From contig CP136069.1 in assembly GCA_032622095.1 (NCBI GenBank), positions 5,446,976 to 5,510,975 of the forward strand: a DNA stretch of 64,000 nucleotides. The letters run 5' to 3'. Shown here piece after piece: positions 14,201-29,200 of this stretch. Below the pieces are notes generated by a model that worked only from the letters and a program-made list of their open reading frames with translations, had not been told where the DNA came from and ran no database searches. A program made the translations under genes and the position numbers. This DNA comes from Siphonodentalium dalli (lineage: Eukaryota; Mollusca; Scaphopoda; Gadilida; Siphonodentaliidae). Positions within the stretch are counted from its first letter, which is position 1, and every line of letters begins with the position of its first letter.

Positions 14201-17200
14201 TTTGTCTAAAGGCCCTTCCACATGTCATTTGTCTAAAGGCCCTTCCACATGTCATTTGTCTAAAGGCCCTTCCACATGTCATTTGTCTAAAGGCCCTTAC
14301 ACATGTCATTTGTCTAAAGGCCCTTACACATGTCATTTGTCTAAAGGCCCTTCAACATGTCATTTGTCTAAAGGCCCTTACACATGTCATTTGTCTAAAG
14401 GCCCTTCCACATGTCATTTGGATAAAGGCCCTTCCACATGTCATTTATCTAAAGGCCCTTCCTCATGTCATTTATCTAAAGGCCCTTCCACATGTCATTT
14501 ATCTAAAGGCCCTTCCACATGTCATATGTCTAAAGGCCCTTCCACATGTCATTTATCTAAAGGCCCTTCCACATGTCATTTATCTAAAGGCCCTTCCACA
14601 TGTCATTTGTCTAAAGGCCCTTCCACATGTCATTTGTCTAAAGGCCCTTCCACATGTCATATGTCTAAAGGCCCTTCCACATGTCATTTATCTAAAGGCC
14701 CTTCCACATGTCATTTATCTAAAGGCCCTTCCACATGTCATTTATCTAAAGGCCCTTCCACATGTCATTTATCTAAAGGCCCTTCCACATGTCATATGTC
14801 TAAAGGCCCTTCCACATGTCATTTGTCTAAAGGCCCTTCCACATGTCATTTGTCTAAAGGCCCTTCCACATGTCATTTGTCTAAAGGCCCTTCCACATGT
14901 CATTTATCTAAAGGCCCTTCCACATGTCATTTGTCTAAAGGCCCTTCCACATGTCATTTGTCTAAAGGCCCTTCCACATGTCATTTATCTAAAGGCCCTT
15001 ACACATGTCATTTGTCTAAAGGCCCTTCCACATGTCATATGTCTAAAGGCCCTTCCACATGTCATTTATCTAAAGGCCCTTCCACATGTCATTTATCTAA
15101 AGGCCCTTCCACATGTCATATGTCTAAAGGCCCTTCCACATGTCATTTGTCTAAAGGCCCTTCCACATGTCATTTGTCTAAAGGCCCTTCCACATGTCAT
15201 TTGTCTAAAGGCCCTTCCACATGTCATTTATCTAAAGGCCCTTCCACATGTCATTTGTCTAAAGGCCCTTCCACATGTCATTTGTCTAAAGGCCCTTCCA
15301 CATGTCATTTATCTAAAGGCCCTTCCACATGTCATTTGTCTAAAGGCCCTTCCACATGTCATTTATCTAAAGGCCCTTACACATGTCATTTGTCTAAAGG
15401 CCCTTCCACGTGTCATTTGGCTAAAGGCCCTTCCACATGTCATTTGTCTAAAGGCCCTTCCACATGTCATTTGTCTAAAGGCCCTTCCACATGTCATTTA
15501 TCTAAAGGCTCTTCCACATGTCATATGTTTAAAGGCCCTTCCACGTGTCATTTGTCTAAAGGCCCTTCCACATGTCATTTGTCTAAAGGCCCTTCCACGT
15601 GTCATTTGTCTAAAGGCCCTTCCACGTGTCATTTGTCTAAAGGCCCTTCCACGTGTCATATGTTTAAAGGCCCTTACACATGTCATTTGTCTAAAGGCCC
15701 TTCCACGTGTCATTTGTCTAAAGGCCCTTACACATGTCATTTGTCTAAAGGCCCTTCCACATGTCATTTATCTAAAGGCCCTTCCACATGTCATATGTTT
15801 AAAGGCCCTTCCACGTGTCATTTGTCTAAAGGCCCTTCCACATGTCATTTGTCTAAAGGCCCTTCCACATGTCATTTATCTAAAGGCCCTTCCACATGTC
15901 ATATGTTTAAAGGCCCTTCCACATGTCATTTGTCTAAAGGCCCTTCCACATGTCATTTGTCTAAAGGCCCTTCCACATGTCATTTATCTAAAGGCCCTTC
16001 CACATGTCATATGTTTAAAGGCCCTTCCACGTGTCATTTGTCTAAAGGCCCTTACACATGTCATTTGTCTAAAGGCCCTTCCACGTGTCATATGTTTAAA
16101 GGCCCTTCCACATGTCATTTGTCTAAAGGCCCTTCCACATGTCATTTGTCTAAAGGCCCTTCCACATGTCATTTATCTAAAGGCCCTTCCACATGTCATA
16201 TGTTTAAAGGCCCTTCCACGTGTCATTTGTCTAAAGGCCCTTACACATGTCATTTGTCTAAAGGCCCTTCCACGTGTCATATGTTTAAAGGCCCTTACAC
16301 ATGTCATTTGTCTAAAGGCCCTTCCACATGTCATTTGTCTAAAGGCCCTTCCACATGTCATTTGTCTAAAGGCCCTTCCACATGTCATATGTTTAAAGGC
16401 CCTTCCACGTGTCATTTGTCTAAAGGCCCTTACACATGTCATTTGTCTAAAGGCCCTTCCACATGTCATTTGTCTAAAGGCCCTTCCACATGTCATTTGT
16501 CTAAAGGCCCTTACACATGTCATTTGTCTAAAGGCCCTTACACATGTCATTTGTCTAAAGGCCCTTCCACATGTCATTTGTCTAAAGGCCCTTCCACGTG
16601 TCATTTGTCTAAAGGCCCTTCCACATGTCATATGTTTAAAGGCCCTTCCACGTGTCATTTGTCTAAAGGCCCTTCCACATGTCATATGTTTAAAGGCCCT
16701 TCCACGTGTCATTTGTCTAAAGGCCCTTACACATGTCATTTGTCTAAAGGCCCTTCCACATGTCATTTGTCTAAAGGCCCTTCCACATGTCATTTGTCTA
16801 AAGGCCCTTACACATGTCATTTATCTAAAGGCCCTTCCACATGTCATTTGTCTAAAGGCCCTTCCACATGTCATTTGTCTAAAGGCCCTTCCACGTGTCA
16901 TATGTTTAAAGGCCCTTCCACATGTCATTTGTCTAAAGGCCCTTACACATGTCATTTGTCTAAAGGCCCTTACACATGTCATTTGGATAAAGGCCCTTGC
17001 ACGTGTCATATGTTTAAAGGCCCTTCCACATGTCATTTGTCTAAAGGCCCTTCCACATGTCATTTGTCTAAAGGCCCTTCCACATGTCATCAGTGTTCGC
17101 GCTGTCGGTAGCCAAATTAGCCAATGGCTAATCTTTTTCGTATTTGGCTAATAAAAATTTCATTTGGCTAAACTTTTGGCTAAAACTTTTTTTGAACCCA

Positions 17201-20200
17201 AATGGAGACTGATAGCATGGAGCCAGAAAGCTAATTAATAAAAGCGCTCAATAGATCGACATTCAAGACGAAGTTAGGTGACGAAAGCATTTCATTATTG
17301 TCGTACTTATGAAATATCGTACAAAGGGAAACCCGATCGACAACTCTATCAACCAAGCGATCATAAAGTGATATGCAATCATCTTTAGTTTTCACAAGAC
17401 GGACAAACAAAGACGCATGGACATTAAACCGACCGTGGTTGAATTATGACAATGTGAAGAAAGCAATGTTTTGTAAAGTGCATTGACGCCGGTATACAAG
17501 CAATTTGTTCGTAACATGTGCAGGCTGTTTTAATCTGGAGAAAGATTTCGTCACTCTGCACGAAGCAGCAAAAGGTCATTATTAATTTTTACATTTAATC
17601 CCCTAATCCCCCAGTCAGCCCATTGTCTGTCTGGTCACTCACGGCGCGCCTGCACAATGCATGTTTATGATGACATTGTATTTATGACGGTCGATGTTTA
17701 TGAGCACCAAGTGTAAGACAATAGCTTAATCAGCCAAATGTGAATCACGCCAGATATTTTGTGGCTATTTGTCGTCAATACCGATACAGTCAAAATAATA
17801 TGCATGCTTTTATGACAGATTGTAATTTGATAATGGCGTAACAATATTAAGTTATTAGTTTCCAGATGTCACTTAGATATTTTCGCAAGGATAACAATTT
17901 AATGATTTAAAAATAGATATTGATATAAAACAAAAAAATAATGACATTAAGAAGGACAATACCGGATTACCCCCCCCCCCCCCCAAATCACTCTTTCACA
18001 TAAAGATTAATAAATTTTTAATAAATGATATTTATAAAAATACTTGTAGTTCATCAAAATTATTTAAACTATTGTGTATTTTACCTTTGTCTGTTAGATT
18101 TTACGTTTTAGTCATTAATTGTGAACCGACCAGAAAACGAAGATTTAATTTGGCCAAAGTTGTTTTTAATTTGGCCAAAAAACATTTGGCTAAAGTTTTT
18201 TTCATTTGGCTAATAAAATTTTCATTTGGCTAAACTTTTGGCTAAAGTTTTTTTCGGTCCAGCGCGAACACTGCATGTCATTTATCTAAAGGCCCTTCCA
18301 CATGTCATATGTTTAAAGGCCCTTCCACATGTCATATGTTTAAAGGCCCTTCCACGTGTCATATGTTTAAAGGCCCTTACACATGTCATTTGTCTAAAGG
18401 CCCTTCCACATGTCATATGTCTAAAGGCCCTTCCACATGTCATTTATCTAAAGGCCCTTCCACATGTCATTTGTCTAAAGGCCCTTCCACATGTCATTTA
18501 TCTAAAGGCCCTTCCACATGTCATTTGTCTAAAGGCCCTTCCACATGTCATATGTCTAAAGGGCCTTCCACATGTCATATGTTTAAAGGCCCTTCCACGT
18601 GTCATTTGTCTAAAGGCCCTTCCACGTGTCATATGGATAAAGGCCCTTACACATGTCATTTGTCTAAAGGCCCTTCCACATGTCATATGTTTAAAGGCCC
18701 TTCCACATGTCATATGTTTAAAGGCCCTTCCACGTGTCATTTGTCTAAAGGCCCTTCCACGTGTCATATGGATAAAGGCCCTTACACATGTCATTTGTCT
18801 AAAGGCCCTTCCACATGTCATATGTCTAAAGGCCCTTCCACATGTCATTTATCTAAAGGCCCTTCCACATGTCATTTGTCTAAAGGCCCTTCCACATGTC
18901 ATTTATCTAAAGGCCCTTCCACATGTCATATGTCTAAAGGGCCTTCCACATGTCATATGTTTAAAGGCCCTTCCACGTGTCATTTGTCTAAAGGCCCTTC
19001 CACGTGTCATTTGTCTAAAGGCCCTTCCACGTGTCATATGTTTAAAGGCCCTTACACATGTCATTTGTCTAAAGGCCCTTCCACGTGTCATTTGTCTAAA
19101 GGCCCTTCCACATGTCATTTGTCTAAAGGCCCTTCCACGTGTCATTTGTCTAAAGGCCCTTCCACATGTCATATGTCTAAAGGCCCTTCCACATGTCATA
19201 TGTCTAAAGGCCCTTCCACATGTCATATGTCTAAAGGCCCTTCCACATGTCATTTATCTAAAGGCCCTTCCACATGTCATTTGTCTAAAGGCCCTTCCAC
19301 ATGTCATTTGTCTAAAGGCCCTTCCACATGTCATTTGTCTAAAGGCCCTTCCACATGTCATTTATCTAAAGGCCCTTCCACATGTCATATGTTTAAAGGC
19401 CCTTCCACGTGTCATTTGTCTAAAGGCCCTTACACATGTCATTTGTCTAAAGGCCCTTCCACATGTCATTTATCTAAAGGCCCTTCCACATGTCATTTAT
19501 CTAAAGGCCCTTCCACATGTCATATGTTTAAAGGCCCTTCCACGTGTCATTTGTCTAAAGGCCCTTCCACATGTCATTTATCTAAAGGCCCTTCCACGTG
19601 TCATTTGTCTAAAGGCCCTTCCACATGTCATTTGTCTAAAGGCCCTTCCACGTGTCATATGTTTAAAGGCCCTTCCACGTGTCATATGTTTAAAGGCCCT
19701 TCCACGTGTCATTTGTTTAAAGGCCCTTTCACATGTCATTTGTCTAAAGGCCCTTCCACGTGTCATATGTTTAAAGGCCCTTCCACATGCCATGTGTCTA
19801 AAGGCCCTTACACATGTCATTTGTCTAAAGGCCCTTCCACGTGTCATTTGTCTAAAGGCCCTTACACATGTCATTTGTCTAAAGGCCCTTCCACGTGTCA
19901 TTTGTCTAAAGGCCCTTACACATGTCATTTGTCTAAAGGCCCTTACACATGTCATTTGTCTAAAGGCCCTTCCACGTGTCATTTGTCTAAAGGCCCTTAC
20001 ACATGTCATTTGTCTAAAGGCCCTTCCACATGTCATTTATCTAAAGGCCCTTCCACATGTCATTTATCTAAAGGCCCTTCCACATGTCATTTGTCTAAAG
20101 GCCCTTCCACATGTCATATGTTTAAAGGCCCTTCCACGTGTCATTTGTCTAAAGGCCCTTCCACGTGTCATTTGTCTAAAGGCCCTTCCACGTGTCATAT

Positions 20201-23200
20201 GTTTAAAGGCCCTTACACATGTCATTTGTCTAAAGGCCCTTCCACGTGTCATTTGTCTAAAGGCCCTTACACATGTCATTTGTCTAAAGGCCCTTCCACG
20301 TGTCATATGTTTAAAGGCCCTTCCACATGTCATTTGTCTAAAGGCCCTTCCACATGTCATTTATCTAAAGGCCCTTCCACATGTCATTTATCTAAAGGCC
20401 CTTCCACATGTCATTTGTCTAAAGGCCCTTCCACGTGTCATTTGTCTAAAGGCCCTTACACATGTCATTTGTCTAAAGGCCCTTCCACGTGTCATATGTT
20501 TAAAGGCCCTTCCACATGTCATTTGTCTAAAGGCCCTTCCACATGTCATTTATCTAAAGGCCCTTCCACATGTCATTTATCTAAAGGCCCTTACACATGT
20601 CATTTGTCTAAAGGCCCTTCCACGTGTCATATGTTTAAAGGCCCTTCCACATGTCATTTGTCTAAAGGCCCTTACACATGTCATTTATCTAAAGGCCCTT
20701 CCACATGTCATTTGTCTAAAGGCCCTTCCACATGTCATATGTTTAAAGGCCCTTCCACATGTCATTTGTCTAAAGGCCCTTCCACATGTCATTTATCTAA
20801 AGGCCCTTCCACATGTCATTTATCTAAAGGCCCTTACACATGTCATTTGTCTAAAGGCCCTTCCACGTGTCATATGTTTAAAGGCCCTTCCACATGTCAT
20901 TTGTCTAAAGGCCCTTACACATGTCATTTATCTAAAGGCCCTTCCACATGTCATTTGTCTAAAGGCCCTTCCACATGTCATATGTTTAAAGGCCCTTCCA
21001 CATGTCATTTGTCTAAAGGCCCTTCCACATGTCATTTATCTAAAGGCCCTTCCACATGTCATTTATCTAAAGGCCCTTACACATGTCATTTGTCTAAAGG
21101 CCCTTCCACGTGTCATATGTTTAAAGGCCCTTCCACATGTCATTTGTCTAAAGGCCCTTCCACGTGTCATTTGTCTAAAGGCCCTTCCACGTGTCATATG
21201 GATAAAGGCCCTTCCACATGTCATTTGTCTAAAGACCCTTCCACGTGTCATATGGATAAAGGCCCTTACACATGTCATTTGTCTAAAGGCCCTTCCACGT
21301 GTCATTTGTCTAAAGGCCCTTCCACATGTCATTTGTCTAAAGGCCCTTCCACATGTCATTTGTCTAAAGGCCCTTCCACATGTCATTTGTCTAAAGGCCC
21401 TTCCACATGTCATATGTTTAAAGGCCCTTCCACATGTCATTTGTCTAAAGGCCCTTCCACATGTCATTTATCTAAAGGCCCTTCCACGTGTCATTTGTCT
21501 AAAGGCCCTTCCACATGTCATTTGTCTAAAGGCCCTTCCACATGTCATTTATCTAAAGGCCCTTCCACATGTCATTTGTCTAAAGGCCCTTCCACATGTC
21601 ATATGTTTAAAGGCCCTTCCACATGTCATTTGTCTAAAGGCCCTTCCACATGTCATTTATCTAAAGGCCCTTCCACGTGTCATTTATCTAAAGGCCCTTA
21701 CACATGTCATTTGTCTAAAGGCCCTTCCACATGTCATTTATCTAAAGGCCCTTCCACATGTCATTTGTCTAAAGGCCCTTCCACATGTCATATGTTTAAA
21801 GGCCCTTCCACATGTCATTTGTCTAAAGGCCCTTCCACATGTCATTTATCTAAAGGCCCTTCCACGTGTCATTTGTCTAAAGGCCCTTCCACATGTCATT
21901 TGTCTAAAGGCCCTTCCACATGTCATTTGTCTAAAGGCCCTTCCACGTGTCATATGGATAAAGGCCCTTCCACATGTCATTTGTCTAAAGACCCTTCCAC
22001 GTGTCATATGGATAAAGGCCCTTACACATGTCATTTGTCTAAAGGCCCTTCCACGTGTCATTTGTCTAAAGGCCCTTCCACATGTCATTTGTCTAAAGGC
22101 CCTTCCACATGTCATTTGTCTAAAGGCCCTTCCACATGTCATTTGTCTAAAGGCCCTTCCACGTGTCATTCGTCTAAAGGCCCTTCCACGTGTCATATGG
22201 ATAAAGGCCCTTCCACATGTCATATGTCTAAAGGCCCTTCCACATGTCATTTGTCTAAAGGCCCTTCCACGTGTCATTCGTCTAAAGGCCCTTCCACATG
22301 TCATTTGTCTAAAGGCCCTTCCACATGTCATTTGTCTAAAGGCCCTTCCACATGTCATTCGTCTAAAGGCCCTTCCACGTGTCATTCGTCTAAAGGCCCT
22401 TCCACGTGTCATATGGATAAAGGCCCTTCCACATGTCATATGTCTAAAGGCCCTTCCACATGTCATTTGTCTAAAGGCCCTTCCACATGTCATTTGTCTA
22501 AAGGCCCTTCCACATGTCATTTGTCTAAAGGCCCTTCCACGTGTCATTCGTCTAAAGGCCCTTCCACATGTCATATGTCTAAAGGCCCTTCCACATGTCA
22601 TTTGTCTAAAGGCCCTTCCACATGTCATTTGTCTAAAGGCCCTTCCACATGTCATTTGTCTAAAGGCCCTTCCACATGTCATATGTCTAAAGGCCCTTCC
22701 ACATGTCATTTGTCTAAAGGCCCTTCCACATGTCATTTGTCTAAAGGCCCTTACACATGTCATTTGTCTAAAGGCCCTTCCACGTGTCATTTGGCTAAAG
22801 GCCCTTCCACATGTCATTTGTCTAAAGGCCCTTCCACATGTCATTTGTCTAAAGGCCCTTCCACATGTCATTTATCTAAAGGCTCTTCCACATGTCATAT
22901 GTTTAAAGGCCCTTCCACGTGTCATTTGTCTAAAGGCCCTTCCACATGTCATTTGTCTAAAGGCCCTTCCACGTGTCATTTGTCTAAAGGCCCTTCCACG
23001 TGTCATTTGTCTAAAGGCCCTTCCACGTGTCATATGTTTAAAGGCCCTTACACATGTCATTTGTCTAAAGGCCCTTCCACGTGTCATTTGTCTAAAGGCC
23101 CTTACACATGTCATTTGTCTAAAGGCCCTTCCACATGTCATTTATCTAAAGGCCCTTCCACATGTCATATGTTTAAAGGCCCTTCCACGTGTCATTTGTC

Positions 23201-26200
23201 TAAAGGCCCTTCCACATGTCATTTGTCTAAAGGCCCTTCCACATGTCATTTATCTAAAGGCCCTTCCACATGTCATATGTTTAAAGGCCCTTCCACATGT
23301 CATTTGTCTAAAGGCCCTTCCACATGTCATTTGTCTAAAGGCCCTTCCACATGTCATTTATCTAAAGGCCCTTCCACATGTCATATGTTTAAAGGCCCTT
23401 CCACGTGTCATTTGTCTAAAGGCCCTTACACATGTCATTTGTCTAAAGGCCCTTCCACGTGTCATATGTTTAAAGGCCCTTCCACATGTCATTTGTCTAA
23501 AGGCCCTTCCACATGTCATTTGTCTAAAGGCCCTTCCACATGTCATTTATCTAAAGGCCCTTCCACATGTCATATGTTTAAAGGCCCTTCCACGTGTCAT
23601 TTGTCTAAAGGCCCTTACACATGTCATTTGTCTAAAGGCCCTTCCACGTGTCATATGTTTAAAGGCCCTTACACATGTCATTTGTCTAAAGGCCCTTCCA
23701 CATGTCATTTGTCTAAAGGCCCTTCCACATGTCATTTGTCTAAAGGCCCTTCCACATGTCATATGTTTAAAGGCCCTTCCACGTGTCATTTGTCTAAAGG
23801 CCCTTACACATGTCATTTGTCTAAAGGCCCTTCCACATGTCATTTGTCTAAAGGCCCTTCCACATGTCATTTGTCTAAAGGCCCTTACACATGTCATTTG
23901 TCTAAAGGCCCTTACACATGTCATTTGTCTAAAGGCCCTTCCACATGTCATTTGTCTAAAGGCCCTTCCACATGTCATTTGTCTAAAGGCCCTTCCACAT
24001 GTCATATGTTTAAAGGCCCTTCCACGTGTCATTTGTCTAAAGGCCCTTACACATGTCATTTGTCTAAAGGCCCTTCCACGTGTCATTTGTCTAAAGGCCC
24101 TTCCACATGTCATTTGTCTAAAGGCCCTTCCACGTGTCATTTGTCTAAAGGCCCTTCCACATGTCATATGTTTAAAGGCCCTTCCACGTGTCATTTGTCT
24201 AAAGGCCCTTACACATGTCATTTGTCTAAAGGCCCTTACACATGTCATTTGTCTAAAGGCCCTTACACATGTCATTTGTCTAAAGGCCCTTACACATGTC
24301 ATTTGTCTAAAGGCCCTTACACATGTCATTTGTCTAAAGGCCCTTCCACATGTCATTTGTCTAAAGGCCCTTCCACATGTCATTTGTCTAAAGGCCCTTC
24401 CACATGTCATATGTTTAAAGGCCCTTCCACGTGTCATTTGTCTAAAGGCCCTTACACATGTCATTTGTCTAAAGGCCCTTCCACGTGTCATTTGTCTAAA
24501 GGCCCTTCCACATGTCATTTGTCTAAAGGCCCTTCCACGTGTCATTTGTCTAAAGGCCCTTCCACATGTCATATGTTTAAAGGCCCTTCCACGTGTCATT
24601 TGTCTAAAGGCCCTTACACATGTCATTTGTCTAAAGGCCCTTCCACGTGTCATATGTTTAAAGGCCCTTCCACATGTCATTTGTCTAAAGGCCCTTACAC
24701 ATGTCATTTATCTAAAGGCCCTTGCACATGTCATTTATCTAAAGGCCCTTCCACGTGTCATATGTTTAAAGGCCCTTCCACATGTCATTTATCTAAAGGC
24801 CCTTACACATGTCATTTGTCTAAAGGCCCTTCCACATGTCATTTGTCTAAAGGCCCTTCCACATGTCATATGTTTAAAGGCCCTTCCACATGTCATTTAT
24901 CTAAAGGCCCTTACACATGTCATTTGTCTAAAGGCCCTTCCACATGTCATTTGTCTAAAGGCCCTTCCACATGTCATCAGTGTTCGCGCTGTCGGTAGCC
25001 AAATTAGCCAATGGCTAATCTTTTTCGTATTTGGCTAATAAAAATTTCATTTGGCTAAACTTTTGGCTAAAACTTTTTTTGAACCCAAATGGAGACTGAT
25101 AGCATGGAGCCAGAAAGCTAATTAATAAAAGCGCTCAATAGATCGACATTCAAGACGAAGTTAGGTGACGAAAGCATTTCATTATTGTCGTACTTATGAA
25201 ATATCGTACAAAGGGAAACCCGATCGACAACTCTATCAACCAAGCGATCATAAAGTGATATGCAATCATCTTTAGTTTTCACAAGACGGACAAACAAAGA
25301 CGCATGGACATTAAACCGACCGTGGTTGAATTATGACAATGTGAAGAAAGCAATGTTTTGTAAAGTGCATTGACGCCGGTATACAAGCAATTTGTTCGTA
25401 ACATGTGCAGGCTGTTTTAATCTGGAGAAAGATTTCGTCACTCTGCACGAAGCAGCAAAAGGTCATTATTAATTTTTACATTTAATCCCCTAATCCCCCA
25501 GTCAGCCCATTGTCTGTCTGGTCACTCACGGCGCGCCTGCACAATGCATGTTTATGATGACATTGTATTTATGACGGTCGATGTTTATGAGCACCAAGTG
25601 TAAGACAATAGCTTAATCAGCCAAATGTGAATCACGCCAGATATTTTGTGGCTATTTGTCGTCAATACCGATACAGTCAAAATAATATGCATGCTTTTAT
25701 GACAGATTGTAATTTGATAATGGCGTAACAATATTAAGTTATTAGTTTCCAGATGTCACTTAGATATTTTCGCAAGGATAACAATTTAATGATTTAAAAA
25801 TAGATATTGATATAAAACAAAAAAATAATGACATTAAGAAGGACAATACCGGATTACCCCCCCCCCCCCCCCCCCCCCAAATCACTCTTTCACATAAAGA
25901 TTAATAAATTTTTAATAAATGATATTTATAAAAATACTTGTAGTTCATCAAAATTATTTAAACTATTGTGTATTTTACCTTTGTCTGTTAGATTTTACGT
26001 TTTAGTCATTAATTGTGAACCGACCAGAAAACGAAGATTTAATTTGGCCAAAGTTGTTTTTAATTTGGCCAAAAAACATTTGGCTAAAGTTTTTTTCATT
26101 TGGCTAATAAAATTTTCATTTGGCTAAACTTTTGGCTAAAGTTTTTTTCGGTCCAGCGCGAACACTGCATGTCATTTATCTAAAGGCCCTTCCACATGTC

Positions 26201-29200
26201 ATATGTTTAAAGGCCCTTCCACGTGTCATTTGTCTAAAGGCCCTTCCACGTGTCATATGTTTAAAGGCCCTTACACATGTCATTTGTCTAAAGGCCCTTC
26301 CACATGTCATATGTCTAAAGGCCCTTCCACATGTCATTTATCTAAAGGCCCTTCCACATGTCATTTGTCTAAAGGCCCTTCCACATGTCATTTATCTAAA
26401 GGCCCTTCCACATGTCATTTGTCTAAAGGCCCTTCCACATGTCATATGTCTAAAGGGCCTTCCACATGTCATATGTTTAAAGGCCCTTCCACGTGTCATT
26501 TGTCTAAAGGCCCTTCCACGTGTCATTTGTCTAAAGGCCCTTCCACGTGTCATATGTTTAAAGGCCCTTACACATGTCATTTGTCTAAAGGCCCTTCCAC
26601 GTGTCATTTGTCTAAAGGCCCTTCCACATGTCATTTGTCTAAAGGCCCTTCCACATGTCATATGTCTAAAGGCCCTTCCACATGTCATATGTCTAAAGGC
26701 CCTTCCACATGTCATTTATCTAAAGGCCCTTCCACATGTCATTTGTCTAAAGGGCCTTCCACGTGTCATATGTCTAAAGGCCCTTCCACATGTCATTTGT
26801 CTAAAGGCCCTTCCACATGTCATATGTCTAAAGGCCCTTCCACATGTCATATGTCTAAAGGCCCTTCCACATGTCATTTGTCTAAAGGCCCTTCCACATG
26901 TCATATGTCTAAAGGCCCTTCCACATGTCATATGTCTAAAGGCCCTTCCACATGTCATTTGTCTAAAGGCCCTTCCACATGTCATTTGTCTAAAGGCCCT
27001 TCCACATGTCATTTGTCTAAAGGCCCTTCCACATGTCATATGTCTAAAGGCCCTTCCACATGTCATATGTCTAAAGGCCCTTCCACATGTCATATGTCTA
27101 AAGGCCCTTCCACATGTCATTTGTCTAAAGGCCCTTCCACATGTCATATGTCTAAAGGCCCTTCCACATGTCATATGTCTAAAGGCCCTTCCACATGTCA
27201 TTTGTCTAAAGGCCCTTCCACATGTCATTTGTCTAAAGGCCCTTCCACATGTCATTTGTCTAAAGGCCCTTCCACATGTCATATGTCTAAAGGCCCTTCC
27301 ACATGTCATATGTCTAAAGGCCCTTCCACATGTCATATGTCTAAAGGCCCTTCCACATGTCATTTGTCTAAAGGCCCTTCCACATGTCATTTGTCTAAAG
27401 GCCCTTCCACATGTCATTTGTCTAAAGGCCCTTCCACATGTCATATGTCTAAAGGCCCTTCCACATGTCATATGTCTAAAGGCCCTTCCACATGTCATAT
27501 GTCTAAAGGCCCTTCCACATGTCATATGTCTAAAGGCCCTTCCACATGTCATTTGTCTAAAGGCCCTTCCACATGTCATATGTCTAAAGGGCCTTCCACA
27601 TGTCATATGTTTAAAGGCCCTTCCACGTGTCATTTGTCTAAAGGCCCTTCCACGTGTCATTTGTCTAAAGGCCCTTCCACGTGTCATATGTTTAAAGGCC
27701 CTTACACATGTCATTTGTCTAAAGGCCCTTCCACGTGTCATTTGTCTAAAGGCCCTTCCACATGTCATTTGTCTAAAGGCCCTTCCACATGTCATATGTC
27801 TAAAGGCCCTTCCACATGTCATATGTCTAAAGGCCCTTCCACATGTCATTTATCTAAAGGCCCTTCCACATGTCATTTGTCTAAAGGCCCTTCCACATGT
27901 CATTTGTCTAAAGGCCCTTCCACATGTCATTTGTCTAAAGGCCCTTCCACATGTCATTTATCTAAAGGCCCTTCCACATGTCATATGTTTAAAGGCCCTT
28001 CCACGTGTCATTTGTCTAAAGGCCCTTACACATGTCATTTGTCTAAAGGCCCTTCCACATGTCATTTATCTAAAGGCCCTTCCACATGTCATTTATCTAA
28101 AGGCCCTTCCACATGTCATATGTTTAAAGGCCCTTCCACGTGTCATTTGTCTAAAGGCCCTTCCACATGTCATTTGTCTAAAGACCCTTCCACGTGTCAT
28201 ATGTTTAAAGGCCCTTCCACATGCCATGTGTCTAAAGGCCCTTACACATGTCATTTGTCTAAAGGCCCTTCCACGTGTCATTTGTCTAAAGGCCCTTACA
28301 CATGTCATTTGTCTAAAGGCCCTTCCACGTGTCATTTGTCTAAAGGCCCTTACACATGTCATTTGTCTAAAGGCCCTTACACATGTCATTTGTCTAAAGG
28401 CCCTTCCACGTGTCATTTGTCTAAAGGCCCTTACACATGTCATTTGTCTAAAGGCCCTTCCACATGTCATTTATCTAAAGGCCCTTCCACATGTCATTTA
28501 TCTAAAGGCCCTTCCACATGTCATTTGTCTAAAGGCCCTTCCACATGTCATATGTTTAAAGGCCCTTCCACGTGTCATTTGTCTAAAGGCCCTTCCACGT
28601 GTCATTTGTCTAAAGGCCCTTCCACGTGTCATATGTTTAAAGGCCCTTACACATGTCATTTGTCTAAAGGCCCTTCCACGTGTCATTTGTCTAAAGGCCC
28701 TTACACATGTCATTTGTCTAAAGGCCCTTCCACGTGTCATATGTTTAAAGGCCCTTCCACATGTCATTTGTCTAAAGGCCCTTCCACATGTCATTTATCT
28801 AAAGGCCCTTCCACATGTCATTTATCTAAAGGCCCTTCCACATGTCATTTGTCTAAAGGCCCTTCCACGTGTCATTTGTCTAAAGGCCCTTACACATGTC
28901 ATTTGTCTAAAGGCCCTTCCACGTGTCATATGTTTAAAGGCCCTTCCACATGTCATTTGTCTAAAGGCCCTTCCACATGTCATTTATCTAAAGGCCCTTC
29001 CACATGTCATTTATCTAAAGGCCCTTACACATGTCATTTGTCTAAAGGCCCTTCCACGTGTCATATGTTTAAAGGCCCTTCCACATGTCATTTGTCTAAA
29101 GGCCCTTACACATGTCATTTATCTAAAGGCCCTTCCACATGTCATTTGTCTAAAGGCCCTTCCACATGTCATATGTTTAAAGGCCCTTCCACATGTCATT

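Noticed and set aside
25828-26127. 99-residue ORF in hAT copy 2
   Set aside because: It depends on the length of the poly-C run, is absent from copy 1 and has no transposase motif.
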